From positions 12,437,501 through 12,501,500 of the forward strand of contig OY743190.1 of assembly GCA_963555705.1 (NCBI GenBank): a stretch of 64,000 nucleotides of DNA, read 5' to 3'. Of the stretch, positions 1 through 11,046 are shown in pieces. This DNA is from Ligustrum vulgare. Its lineage: Eukaryota > Streptophyta > Magnoliopsida > Lamiales > Oleaceae. Numbering within the stretch: the first letter of the stretch is position 1; each line of letters begins with the position of its first letter. A program made the translations under genes and the position numbers. The notes beneath the pieces were generated by a model. The model saw nothing but the letters and a program-made list of their open reading frames with translations. It did no database searches and was not told the DNA's origin.

Positions 1-1
1 A

Positions 2-448
2 GGGAAAAGGTCAGATAGGGGTGGCTCTAAGAGGGAAAGGGAGGCTAAGGATGTCTTTGCTCAATCCTCATTCTCCGAGGATATTTTCAAGCGTGAATCC
101 GAGGAGGATCCCTCCCCCATGAAGAGGCTCAGAAGGGGCAAGGACAAGGAATCCACCTCCGCACCTCTGACACCAGAGATTCAGGACTTAGAAGACGAGC
201 CATCTGTGTTTATCCCGGGTTTGGCTTACGTAGTGACACCTGAGGGGGCAGAAGAGCTCAAGCGCATTAAAACCAGTGTTCTCCCCAGAGATGTTACCTT
301 CAGTCCTTCCCTATTCGAATCCCCCAGCTCTCCTCCCGCCAGGGCCACATTAATTTCTGAACAATTTTGGACGGAGGGCTGTCTTCCTTTTCTTCCGGCT
401 CCAGTCCGTCTCGGAAGCTGCTCGCTGCTAAGGCTATGAACGCAAGGG
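2..448 (+). pseudogene. Tat element antisense extra ORF, 5' portion
   Basis: The plus-strand frame is open from the first bases of the window, through an internal ATG at 119, to a stop at 437-439. It continues from outside the window. The product is charged and low in complexity (RERE, KRESEEDPS, MKRLRRGKDKE). It lies antisense to the Tat integrase and pol, and the matching 3' half resumes at 2745 after a solo LTR. Extra antisense ORFs at this place are known in Tat-lineage elements; their role is not established. The last 20 or so codons look out of frame, suggesting a frameshift before the insertion point. Function unknown. Confidence 0.55.
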
Positions 449-453
449 CACTG

Positions 454-2739
454 TGTAGCGACCGAGATTTTCATGACTTATTTAAATGAATATTTTAGTT
501 TAAATCGCGTCGCTATGATTTTCTCCATTTATATATTTTATTTTAAACACGTAGGCGTATAGTCAATAAAGTGAAATTTAATTAAATTTATTTTAAATTT
601 ATCCTATTCCAAATTCCAAAATTTATTATATGATATCCAAGCCCATTATTTATTTATTTTAAGGTCCAACTCTCAACTAATTGGATTCAAATTATTTTGA
701 GCCCACAATTTTAATTATGATAGTTCCAACTCCTTAAGCCCATTTAAAATCCAATAAATCATCTTTGGCCCAAAATTTTGACAGCAAGATTTAAGACTTC
801 CTAGTTTAACAGATTTTAGTTCCAAAATTCTTCAACAATGTTTCCAATCTTCACAAGCACTTTCCATACCACATCAACTCAGAATTTCCAACGGAATTTC
901 CATTGATTTTCCCCATTACAGATTAGCCCTAAGTTTCCTTGTTTAACATATGATCAACCATTAAGTAGAACCATCAACCCTTGCATTCACACACAGAAAA
1001 TTTCAGCAACTTTGGTAAGTTTTTCCAACTCAACCTTCTGCCCTTCAACTCTTCCCTGCCGACTGCACCTTCACCCCCAAACCTCAAACACGACAACTGC
1101 AACAAAGAAACAGAGCCATCCATCACCATCAAACCAGCAACCATTATCGCTCCCCTTAACCACAGTCCTGAAGCAAACCACTACAACCACAACTTCACGA
1201 GCCTTCCACCGCAATCACCCACGACCACCAACTACCCAAGGCCTCAAATCAACAACCAAATGGTTGTCACCACCAATTACACAAGCCACGCCTTCACTGC
1301 CATAGCCAACCTCCCAAGTCCCACACATCATCCCTACAGCCACCAATCACGTCAAAAACCGACTGCTCATCTCAAATCCTTCAATCTTTCAACACCCAAA
1401 ACACCACCTCAAAACACCCACTGCCCAAATTATAATCCCCAATCAATTAACTCCAAAAGAATCGAGAGACCATATATTAAACTAAACCAAATACCTACCT
1501 CAGCACCGGCTGCTCGACCGAGTTATCACCATAAATCGCCGCCCCAAAATCTGAATTTCAGCCTCGGTTTTCCTTCGTTCCGCACCCAAAAATCACCTCC
1601 GCCGCCGCCAAGTGATGGCAGCAGCACCGCCTCCAAGTCGCCGGCGCAAGAGCGCCGGTAGTTTGACCGGCGGGTGACGGCTGTCGAAGGGGCACCCGTC
1701 GCCCCTCTTCTCTAAAGGCTCTCTCTCTCTCTCTCTCTCTCTCTCTAACGAGTTCGGTGAGAGAGAGAGTTGAGAGATATAGATAAATATATATTTTTGA
1801 AAAGTTATCAATTTAGTCCCTTATGTTTCAAAACCTCTTATTTCAATCCCCAGCCTTTATAAAGCCTTTTATTTCAGTCCTTATAATGTTTAAAATGTCT
1901 TATTTCAGCCCCTATTCTTAAATTGAGTTATTTAGTTTTAAAATATTTATAATTAGTCCCAAATCTTTACACTTTACCATTTTAGTCCGAGCTTTACATT
2001 TTTAAATTCTTTCAATTCAAACCTCAAGTTTACTTTTATCTACAAAACGTTAATTTCAAGTTTCTAATAGAAGTTATTTATTTTAGGGCTAGACGAGGCG
2101 CGAGAGAATTAGAAGTATTTTCTCGTTTGCTCAATACTCGAGAAATTAAGGTAGACTCTAATCTACAAATTTACGTTTTTCAAAAGTGCGTATCAATAAT
2201 TATTTTGATTATAAGTTTAGCATGTATGATTGTGTTCATGAGAATTACTTGCTTTCTAAGCATGAGACTATGTTACGAGAATTTACTTACTTAAATGCAT
2301 GAGACTTGAACTTGTATGTTATTTACTTGTTCATGAGAATACTGGTGGTCGTTAGACACCTGAGACTTGAATATCATGATTATGTGTTTTAATTTATGAT
2401 GTTAAATGATTATTGTGCGCGAGTCTACTGAGTATTTCTATAAATACTCACGTTTTCCAAAATAAAATTTTGCAGATGATGGAGTTGGCGGCGGGGCGTA
2501 CGATGGTGGCCATTATTAAGATTTTAGAATGTTTTATTTGAAATTATAAACTTATTTTATTATGTTATGTTCAAGTTATTTTCCATATTTAAACCATTTT
2601 GACCGTTTGAATCAATTTTTATAAAGTTATGTGAAATGGAATTTCAATTAAATTTATTTTTCACTAAATTATTATCTTCAAAGTAAATTTTTAAACGATG
2701 AAGTGGCGTCCCCGAGTGTTCAGAACCCGGGGCGTTACA
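454..2739 (+). mobile_element. Solo LTR (2286 bp) inserted in the Tat antisense ORF
   Basis: The sequence starts TGTAGCGACC, ends GGGGCGTTACA, and is flanked by a perfect 5-bp duplication CACTG (449-453 and 2740-2744). No internal region is present, so it is a solo LTR left by recombination between two LTRs. Near its 3' end it has the blocks GAGTCTACTGAGTATTTC, TTTTGCAGAT and GATGGTGGC, which also occur near the 3' ends of the LTRs of the 41569-51642 element; the two belong to one superfamily with long LTRs. It contains a pyrimidine tract and a P/T/N-rich open frame (981-1661) with no recognisable domain. Confidence 0.92.
1719..1746. repeat. (CT)14 microsatellite
   Basis: Fourteen CT dinucleotides in an uninterrupted run inside the solo LTR, followed by a GAGAGAGAGA tract at about 1761-1770 that could pair with it as a hairpin. 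Confidence 0.95.
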
Positions 2740-2744
2740 CACTG

Positions 2745-3480
2745 ACCCTTATTGACGAGGTGGAATCTTCCGTGGAGGAGGCGCAGCGGGATAAGAAAGA
2801 TGCTGAGACTGCCCTCCGCCATGCACACAACATGCTAAAAGCACATTAATGACCTCAAAACTCAGCTGTCCATAGCCCGTAAATCTTCCTCCGAGGAGAG
2901 GGCTAATGCTAAGCGCCTCCAGGAAGATAATGATAAATTGAAATATGACCTCCAGGCATCTGAGTCAGATGTGGCGGCTCTGTGCAAGAAACTAGATGAC
3001 TCCAACCGTGCACAGTCCATCACATCTGAAGCTCTGACAGCCGCTAACGCAGCCAAGTCTAAGCTGAAGGCTAAAGTGGCAGCAGGCAACGAAAAATTAG
3101 GGAGGGAGATGGAGGCTAAGGCAAAAGCGGAGGAGGACCTTGCCTCTTTAGAACGGCACATGCAAACTAGGATCACAGAGGTTCTGGAGCAGACCGTCAT
3201 GACACGGGTGGAGAACGCTCTAACTGTCAAAGTGTCTGAGGCTATCCAGAATTTTAAAGACACTTTTGAAGAGACCCCAGAATACGAGGCCATGCAAAGG
3301 GTCTTTGGGAACATAGGGGCCAGGATGGCTCTGGGGGACGTGAAGGAAGCTTTCCCAACCCTGGACCTATCCTCCATTGAAGCCCTATACCCCGAACCTC
3401 AAGACGATTCTCCTAACGACCCTGCAGATCCTTTGGGTGCACCTGGAAAGGGCTCTTCAGAGGATGTCCCTCCACAATGA
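2745..3480 (+). pseudogene. Tat element antisense extra ORF, 3' coiled-coil portion
   Basis: Directly after the CACTG duplication the frame TLIDEVESSVEEAQRDKKD runs to a stop at about 2847. A one-base shift near 2840 then gives HINDLKTQLSIARKSSSEE and on to the stop at 3478-3480. The protein is rich in A, E, K, L and S with heptad-like spacing, typical of a long coiled coil, and ends in an acidic, proline-rich tail (PEPQDDSPNDPADPLG). I recognise no enzyme motif. It is antisense to the Tat pol genes. The frameshift and the solo LTR insertion disable it. Confidence 0.6.
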
Positions 3481-4134
3481 TCCTCTTTTGTGTTTGTTTG
3501 TTGTTTTTTTTTTAGTGCAATGACGCCTTATATTGTAAATGTAACAACATTCAAATTGTAAATACTTTGATTTTATGAATGCAATGATTGGTTTATTTAT
3601 ATTTAGTTCAATGTCTTAGTTCGTATGACCTTATCTGTTTAAGCATGAACGCTTCCAGACACAAACGCCTTGTAAACGCATCGTATGAAGATATGTGTAT
3701 AGTCCCTCAGATCTAAGTAGCTCAAGGCATTCATGTTTGCTGATTAGATCTGATTTTGACCAATTTTTGAACATTTTTTGTCTTATACTCTATAACACCT
3801 ATGTTTATAAATTTGTATGAACTTCTATTGATGGTGTTAACACTCTCAACCCATACGCAGTGGTCGCAGTGTAGGCTTATAAGAGTCCCTTGTTTTTAAC
3901 AAATTTCATGCATGGCGTAGATGTGTGATCTTATAACCAAAATAATCTAGGAATTTGTGTTTATCCATTATGTTTGTCTAATCTGGTATAATCCTCAACG
4001 TAACTCACTTAGGATTTTATAAAATTATATGGTAATGCTGTAACCACTGAAGAGGAATTTGATTTATTGAAAATAACTACGAAGGTGATCCATGTTCAAA
4101 GGATTACATAAAAGTACCCTAGATAAGTCATCGA
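3481..4134. other. Non-coding stretch between Tat antisense ORF and integrase
   Basis: AT-rich sequence with a T-run at 3511-3520. I see no coding frame or repeat. It lies where the antisense ORF and the pol gene would converge, so it probably holds the polyadenylation signals of both. Confidence 0.5.
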
Positions 4135-4729
4135 TCATGTACGTTCCGGGTACCACCTCGGCAGAGACTTTCTAAGGGCCTTCCCAGTTAGACCTAAAGT
4201 CCCTACTCCTGGTTCTTGAGTTGAGGGAAGAACCTTTTTGAGGACTAAGTCTCCAACATTAAAGTACCGACCCTTAACCCTTTTGTTGTAATAACGGGCC
4301 ATTTTCTCATGGTACCTGGTCATTACCACTTAAGAATCATTCTGTTTTTCCAGGAGGAAATCCAAATTAGCCCTTTGTGTTTCTTCGTTTCCCACTTCGT
4401 CATAATGGACTTGACGAAGATAAGGGACCCCAATTTTGATTGGACATACCGTCTCGGATCCATATGCCAAGGAGAAAGGCGTTTCACCAGTGGCAGTGTG
4501 CGAGGTGGTTCGAATTGTCCATAATAGTTGTGGGAGTTCATCTACCCATGCACCATTTTTGGACTCCAGCTTCATTTTCAGGGTATTTTTTATGGTCTTG
4601 TTCACAGCTTCAACTTATCCATTAGCTTGTGGGTGATGTGGAGATAAAAATAATTTCTTAATTCTCAAATCGTCGCACAATTCATCTAAGCTTTTGTTTT
4701 TGAACTATTTTGCATTATCACTAACCAGC
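4135..4729 (-). pseudogene. Tat integrase, C-terminal part
   Basis: Minus-strand frames read WVDELPQLLWTIRTTSHTAT, GETPFSLAYGSE, then ARYYNKRVKGRYFNVGDLVL, the usual end of the integrase core followed by the C-terminal DNA-binding domain of gypsy elements. The frame shifts between 4330 and 4323, and no single ORF spans it. The integrase core is interrupted by the solo LTR at 4735-6419, and its N-terminal part continues at 6425 with the target-site duplication between. Non-functional. Confidence 0.8.
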
Positions 4730-4734
4730 GAGTG

Positions 4735-6419
4735 TGATAAGTGTATTTTATACACTTATTTGTACGTTTAAATTAGAATAAATTATTATCGTTTTAAAAT
4801 ATATGCTATTTAATTTGTGTTTATTTGTTTACTTTGCAGAAAATATCTCAAAAGATGAAGAATGAAGTAATTGATGAGAAAAATGCATAATTGGATGTTA
4901 ATTGGAGCTAAAATGAGCAATTGATAAGTTTGTGACGTCAACCGAAAAGATGCAATGTGGCGAAGTAAACAAATCAGAGGTTGAAGGACCCAGTTGAAGG
5001 AATTGAGAGTTGAAACGAGCGAATTGAGAAGATTCCAAAGTATGGGGACTATATTGTTGCAATTGGAAGTTGAAGGACTGAAAAGCAAATTAAACATGAG
5101 GTACCAACTTGCAAATATCCAATGATTGATTTGGATAATAAGAAGATATTTTGAGGATTTTTAGGAGTTAATTGGATACAAGTATAAGTCAAAAAGGAAT
5201 AGAATATGATAAGAATATTACCATAAAATTGATTCCAATCCTAGAAGATTCTGGACAGAATTCTAGTCGGACTTTGAGACCATATTTTGGGGTAGTAAAC
5301 GTTCAAATTAGGAAAATTATATTTCAAGAAGAATTGTATCCCTTTAAGTTATCTTTCTAACGAAATTTGAATCATCATAAACGGATAAGGAAAGAGAAAG
5401 ATATGGTCGAAATACTGAACACTGTGCAGATACCAAAAAAGACTCGCGCGCGGATTTGATGAATTTCTTTCCTTCTTCAACTTGATCTCTTCACCAACTA
5501 TAAATACAACCTCTTTGCACGAAAATCAGACCTTTTCCTCTCCATAGAACGAGCCACAATAGAGAATTCAACATCAAATTTTTGGAGAATCAAGCATTGC
5601 AAAGGCGCGTGAATTGAAGATAACTGAAGAATCAAGACTTGGTGCAAGATTTCCATTCTTTATATTATCTTTAATGAACATTAATTTTTATTGTTTTTGT
5701 TATTTATTGATGATGTGTAACTAAATTCTATGTTGGGATGAACGATGTAGCCTAGTCAGATTATTTTAATTCCAAATTTCGTTGTTTTAATGTTTTGTTG
5801 CATGTATTGATTTATTACTGTTCTTAATGCTTTAATTGCTTGATCACCAATTCATGATTTATTGAGTTATTTCCATAATCCGAGAGATGAGTTAATAATT
5901 TAGAACGTGGTAATAAATCCAGTAATTGAACAAGAGATAGAGATATACTCGTGTTATTATTGCAGTCGTGTGTGAATTCTTGTGTGTTATGCATCTAGAT
6001 AAGGAATATTCGGACCCTCTGTAGAGATACATGGTTGACTTATTTAGGTAGAATTGATTTAAACTCGAGAGAGGAATTTCAATTTAAATTAGTGAATTCG
6101 ACCGAATGCATAATTAGGAAATAAAACTTGAATTGGAGTTAATATAATTGGCTAGGTGAAATCGGGATTCCCAACTACTTTACAATCGTATTTAAAAACA
6201 AAAGCAATTTCGCAATTTTATTTCTTTAGTTTAATTCTTTAGTTGTAGTTAACAATCTCAAACAAATTCGCCCGTTCAAATAGAGTTAGGAACTAACACA
6301 TTTCGATACTTAATAGCAGTCCTCGTGGGACGATAATCCGGACTCTTAGGTCCACTTTATTACTTCTCACGACCCGTACACTTGCGGGGATATCTCGCAT
6401 CGCGAGATATTAGTGAACA
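4735..6419 (+). mobile_element. Solo LTR (1685 bp), Athila-like, inserted in Tat integrase
   Basis: It starts TGATAAGTGTATTTTATACA, ends TATTAGTGAACA, and is flanked by the 5-bp duplication GAGTG (4730-4734 and 6420-6424). The integrase coding frame matches up across this duplication. The 5' end and the GACCCGTACACTTGCGG block near the 3' end are shared with the LTRs of the 13914-25980 element, so both belong to the same broad Athila-like group; the middle parts diverge. A TATA box lies at 5499-5506. Confidence 0.9.
5499..5506 (+). promoter_or_regulatory. TATA box of the solo LTR
   Basis: TATAAATA in the LTR, at a position and in a context (ACTATAAATACAACC) like the TATAAATA boxes of the related LTRs at 14795 and 25100. 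Inferred pol II start about 25-30 bp downstream. Confidence 0.5.
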
Positions 6420-6424
6420 GAGTG

Positions 6425-6800
6425 CGGTATTCCGAATCGGCATATGACATTCTTCCAGATGAACATTGTGGTGTTGGCCTCGGTAATCCTCATTAGGGGG
6501 TTTCGTTCCATTTGGTGAAGTAGTCAATTGCCACTTTTGCGAAGCAATTATTACCAGCACCCCTAGGCATAGGACCAATAATATCAACCCCCCACTTCGC
6601 AAAAGGCCAAGGGCTAGTCACCACAGTTAACTTGTGATGCGGCTGATGCGGTATGGTTGCTTGCCTTTGACATTAATCGCATTTGCGTACCAAGTCGTGG
6701 GAGTCCTTTCGCATAGTTGGCCAAAAATATCCCTGTTTAAGGACTTTTCGAGCTAGTGATAACGCCCCGGCGTGGTTGCCACATATGCCCTCATGAATTT
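6425..6800 (-). pseudogene. Tat integrase, N-terminal and core part
   Basis: The minus strand after the second RNase H domain encodes fragments of the H2C2 zinc finger region and the start of the DDE core (for example IDIIGPMPR and NCFAKVAIDYFTKWNE, in shifted frames around 6480-6600). The core runs into the solo LTR at the GAGTG duplication. Several frameshifts are needed to follow it, so it is a relic. Confidence 0.65.
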
Positions 6801-7827
6801 ATTTCATTACATACCGTCCTTCCTCCGGCCCCACACATCTCAGCAAAGGGGAGGTATAGCTCCGTTTATAGAGCACGTCATCTAAAAGTACGAAATTTGC
6901 GGCATATCTTTGCAACTTCCGAGTTGTTTCAGGCTCGTCTGGCACTGTCTGATGCTTCAAGTATGCTTGTATAGGATTCATCCAGGATCCTTCTTCTTCT
7001 ATTTTCAAAATCTCCGCCCCTGGCTCAATAGAAGAGGTCAACAAGTGCTCAATTGGGATCAGATTATGGAGCTCTGGATCATTGCTGCTTGCTAGTTTGG
7101 ATACAGCATCGGCGTTGGAATTCTCAGTTCTGGGAATGTGCCATAACTCCATTTTTTCGAAGTGCACAGCCAAATCTCTTACTTTTTTCAAGTAAGCGAC
7201 CATAACTGGTTCTTTGGCAGAAATTTGTCCATTAAACTGACTCACAACGAGCTGCGAATCACTATTCGCCACTACGGACTTAATCTTCAAAGCTTTCGCA
7301 AGTCTCGGCCCAGCTAATAGCGCCTCGTATTCAGCAACATTGTTTGAGGCTTTAAAGTCAAAACGGATCGCACTGTGCAGTTTGAATCCTTCTGGGCTTA
7401 TTAGGAATATTCCCACACCGGATCGTCCCTCAGCCGAGGACCCATCAACGAACAATTTCCATTCTCGGCTGTCATCAATGTTATAAACCATCTCAACCTC
7501 CGGCGAATGTGTGAACTCAACTATGAAATCCGCTAATGTTTGACCCTTTACAGCAGTCCGAGTCTCATAATGTAGGTCGAACTGACTAATTTCAATAGCC
7601 CACTTCATTAACCTTCCAGATACATCTGGTTTCTGCAACACCTGTCTCATAGGAAAGTTGGTGAGCACGTGTATGGAGTGCGACTGAAAGTAGGGACGGA
7701 GCTTGCGAGATACTGTGATCAACGAGAGAGCAAGTTTTTCCATATCTGGGTAACATGTTTCAGCATCCAGCATGACTTTGCTAACATAATACACCGGGAA
7801 CTGATTCCTATCCTCCTCTCTGACCAA
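6801..7827 (-). pseudogene. Tat RNase H and additional (archaeal-type) RNase H
   Basis: A 342-residue frame. Residues 1-85 are the end of the RT-linked RNase H (VYYVSKVMLDAETCYPDMEK, then PYFQSHSIHVLTNFPMRQVL). Residues about 125-245 are a second RNase H domain, beginning WKLFVDGSSAEGRSGVGIFL, with NNVAEYEALLAG, SDSQLVVSQFNG and NADAVSKLAS. The catalytic D and E residues of the second domain appear present. This duplicated RNase H arrangement marks the Tat lineage. The frame is intact but its RT partner is broken, so no functional polyprotein is expected. Confidence 0.85.
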
Positions 7828-8885
7828 TGCCGAGCTAACAACCTCTTTTTGATACGGATAAATACAAGTAGAAAAGTTCGCCAGCCTTTGGTTTTGATAG
7901 TAATGGGGCCTGTCACAAGAATGTTTTCAGGTCAGAAAAAGCCTGCTCACATTCCAGCGTCCATTGAAATCGCTTCCCTTCCGTCAAGACATTAAAGAAT
8001 GGCAAGCATTTGTCAGTGGACTTGGAAACGAATCGATTTAGGGCCGCAATTCTCCCCGTCAAGCTTTGCACTTCTTTTGGATTCCGAGGTGATCGCATGC
8101 TTAACAAGGCATTGATTTTATCAGGATTGGCTTCGACCCCTCTCCTATTCACCATGAATCCAAGAAATTTTCTGGAGGCTACCACAAAAGCGCACTTCGC
8201 TGGGTTGAGCTTCATTCGATATTTCCTCAAAACATCGAAGACCTCTGACAAATGGCGGATATGCTCTGTGGCGACCATGCTTTTGAGTTTTGACCAGCAT
8301 GTCATCAACACATACCTCCATGTTATTTCCTAATTGTTCTGAAAACATGCGATTTACCAACCTTTGACAGGTAGCTCCAGCATTTTTTAAGCCAAATGGC
8401 ATAGCTTTGTAACAAAAGAGTCCCCTATCTGTAATAAACGAAGTATACTCCTCATCTGATTGATACATGGGGATTTGATTGTACTAGGAGTACGCATCCA
8501 TAAAGCTCAGCATCTCATGTCCTGCTGTGGAGTCAACTAACTGATCAATCCGAGGCAGTGGAAAACTGTCTTAGGGACATGCCTGGTTCAAATTTGAAAA
8601 ATTAATACATACTCTCAGCTTCCCATTATGTTTTGGTACAAAAACAGGGTTTGATACCCACTTCGGATACCGGGATTCTCTGATAAAGCCATTTTTCAAC
8701 AGCTTCGTAACCTCTTCTTTCAAGGCTTCATACTTATCAGAACTCATAGGTCTTCTCTTTTGCCTATGTCCAGGGCTTCTAGGATCAAGCTGGAGTCTGT
8801 GACAGGCCACTTTAGGATCGATCACAACCATGTCGTCATGTTTCCATGCGAATACATTGAGGTTCTCAAGTAAGAAGCTTTTCAA
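7828..8885 (-). pseudogene. Tat reverse transcriptase
   Basis: Minus-strand frames at 8885-8571 (PVFVPKHNGKLRVCINFSNL), 8468-8145 (MPFGLKNAGATCQRLVNRMF, then VCVDDMLVKT with the VDD catalytic core) and 8311-7913 (ALLSMRSPRNPKEVQSLTGR). Together they cover the palm and fingers of a gypsy RT, but the frame changes at about 8570, 8470 and 8300. It therefore cannot be translated as one protein. It follows protease and precedes RNase H, as expected. Confidence 0.85.
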
Positions 8886-9798
8886 CTAATCTTTGTATTC
8901 AACCGGTGAATCCAATCCAATCTGAAACTCCTTGATTGGGTCAAGTGGATCTACACCAAAGCATTCCAATCTTTCAGCTGGGGTAGAGCAATTACCTCCT
9001 GCCATTCTTGGGTCCAGATCTGCCAGATCTTCTTCCAGCGTCATTGTAACATCCTCATTTCCTGAGGGTCCTCCACCTAGTCTTTCAGGATCTAGAGCAG
9101 CCTCGTCCATTGCTACATCGCTAATCATGTTCAAGCTCCGATCTTGAAATTTTTGGATTGTGTTTGTGTAACAGGCCCGTGATTCAGTTTGACTCCCCCT
9201 TACAGTTGCAACACCATGCTCCGTGGGGAATTTCATGCAAATGTATTTTGTATGAGTTGCAGCTCCCAAGTCAATGAGACCTGGCCTCCCAATTGAGCCA
9301 TGATAGGAGGAGATTTTGTCCACAACCAAGAATTCCATAGGGATTCTGGAAAGAGTTGGTGCTTGCCCTACCTCAGTCATAAGGGTTATGGATCCTCTGT
9401 GAGTTATGTTGTCCCCAGTGAATCCATATATTGGATTCGGGGCTGGAATGAGTGGAGTATTGATCCTCATCTTATCAAAAGTTATCCCGTAAATCACATT
9501 TACCGAGGCACCATCATTCACCATCATTCGTGACAACCCATTCTGAGCCACTACTACCTTGATAACCAATGCATCATTGTGTGGAAAGTGTACTCCAATA
9601 GCATCGTCTTGGGTAAAGGTGATAGATTTTGTCCGAGGCATCCCAACAGGATGTGAATGGATATGGTAATTCACGTTGGCGGGCTACTTGGCTTCTCTGA
9701 TATATCTCTTTTGGGAGTTATTTGTGCTCCCACCTGGGTGGGGACCTCCCAATATTGTGTCGATTTCATGAATAGGAGGGTCGGCCACAGGCGTAGGT
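8886..9798 (-). pseudogene. Tat gag end and protease region
   Basis: The frame at 9674-8886 has the Tat protease block GVHFPHNDALVIKVVVAQNG followed by RMMVNDGASVNVIYGITFDK, where NDGAS stands in for the usual D-[ST]-G-[AS] active site. Upstream (9798-9680) are EIDTILGGPHPGGSTNNSQK and KRYIREAK, the gag-protease linker typical of the lineage. A stop (TAG) separates linker and protease near 9680. The CRM-like element at 9804 interrupts the gag side; gag continues at 28903. Confidence 0.8.
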
Positions 9799-9803
9799 GG
9801 TTC

Positions 9804-10750
9804 TGATGAATTTCGGAGTGGCTCGAAGAACGTTGACCCGTTGCACGTGCCCGCTGGACCAATAACGAGGCAAAGAGCCAAAAGAATCAAGCAGACAATG
9901 CAAGGATTCATGCAAGCGTGGATGGATGAGTGCTCGAGTGCAAAGACCTCATTTACGTTGTATAACAAAGTGGAAGAGGAACCAAAGTTGTTACTAGGCA
10001 TTTGGATCAAAGAACAACAAGAAATTGGGGCAGAAGCGTTCTCACGGCCGTAACACCCATTTTACGGCCGTAAAATCATCTTGACTAAAATTGTGCAGAA
10101 AGGCAGTCACGGCCGTAAACTATGATCTCACGGTCGTAACATCATCAAGACAAAATTATGCAGAAGAGGACTTACGGTCGTAAACCAAATCCTCACAGCC
10201 GTAAATATAGTTTAGTAGTTTTTATTTTTTTGTTTAGAAGGTCACTTACGGCCGTATATAAATTTGTCACGGCCGTAACATATATTTTTAATTTTTAATC
10301 CGTAGCTTACTTACGGCCATAAACTCATAAGTTACGGCCGTAACTTAGGTGCCGTAATTTAAGATAATGTTAGGCGGTGTGGTTTATTTATAATTCTAGT
10401 TTATTTAGGTTGTTTTATTTTGTTAGCCTATTTATAGGGCTTCATTCAGCATTGTAAAGGACACAACTTTTATTTTTGAGATTAATGATATTGAAGGTGA
10501 GATATTCCCTTAATTTTTTTCTTGTTCTCATTGAACAAATCTGAACATATCAAAGGATTTGATAATCTTTGTGGCGTTCCCCCTTTGTGGTTCTTATCTC
10601 CGCATCGTAACGGGTTTTGGGTTTAATATACCCATAGTTCTTACGTCGTGAGGTCGGGGTTCCATTGTTATCGTCTACTATCTTGGATTTTAGAGCTTTC
10701 TGGCGTTTAATTCTGCGTGTTCTTGGTGATCCCCATATCGGATCACATCA
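9804..10750 (+). repeat. 5' LTR of the CRM-like element
   Basis: Begins TGATGAATTTCGGAGTGG, ends CGGATCACATCA. The first 250 bp encode the same C-terminal pol tail as the 3' LTR (GPITRQRAKRIKQTMQGF). It then carries the palindrome array and a TATTTATA block near 10428. The matching LTR at 27950-28897 differs by scattered substitutions and small indels. Confidence 0.92.
10040..10345 (+). repeat. Five 65-bp units, each with a pair of ACGGCCGT palindromes
   Basis: Ten copies of a palindrome close to TTACGGCCGTAA, near 10044, 10064, 10109, 10129, 10174, 10195, 10247, 10269, 10312 and 10334. Within a pair the spacing is 20-22 bp; pairs repeat every 65-73 bp. Some arms are mutated (GGTCG, CAGCC, GGCCAT). 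The same array lies in the 3' LTR at about 28188-28495. Position in the LTR upstream part suggests a transcription factor binding array or enhancer; that is inference. Confidence 0.85.
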
Positions 10751-10752
10751 TC

Positions 10753-10765
10753 TGGTATCAGAGCC
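10753..10765 (+). other. Primer binding site of the CRM-like element
   Basis: TGGTATCAGAGCC, two bases after the LTR end, complementary to the 3' end of initiator methionine tRNA, the usual minus-strand primer for many plant LTR elements. Confidence 0.9.
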
Positions 10766-11046
10766 TGTCTCTAAATTCGAGTATTTAGTATTCCAGTTCT
10801 TTTTCTTTTATTTCCAGTTATTTTCATTCAAAAAAAAATTCTAATTAAATTTCGTCAGAAAATTCAAGATTTGCCAATTTCTGTTTCTTGTTGAATAGGT
10901 AAAAAAAAAAATCCGAAATTTAAAAAAAAAAAAAAAAAAAAAAGTGCTGTTGATTTGATTCAAGAAATCAAGAAAATAATCTTTGGTAAATCTTTCCAAC
11001 AATTCTTGTTTCCATTAAATTCCTTATTCTTGATTCCATAAAACTT
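10766..11046 (+). other. Untranslated leader of the CRM-like element
   Basis: AT-rich leader with an A22 run at 10922-10943. It ends TTGATTCCATAAAACTT, a block repeated at about 26837-26853, and is then joined abruptly to pol linker sequence. No coding frame. Confidence 0.7.

Noticed and set aside
981..1661. 226-codon ORF in the first solo LTR
   Set aside because: P/T/N/H-rich low-complexity translation of a C/A-rich LTR stretch; overlapping frames are equally open.
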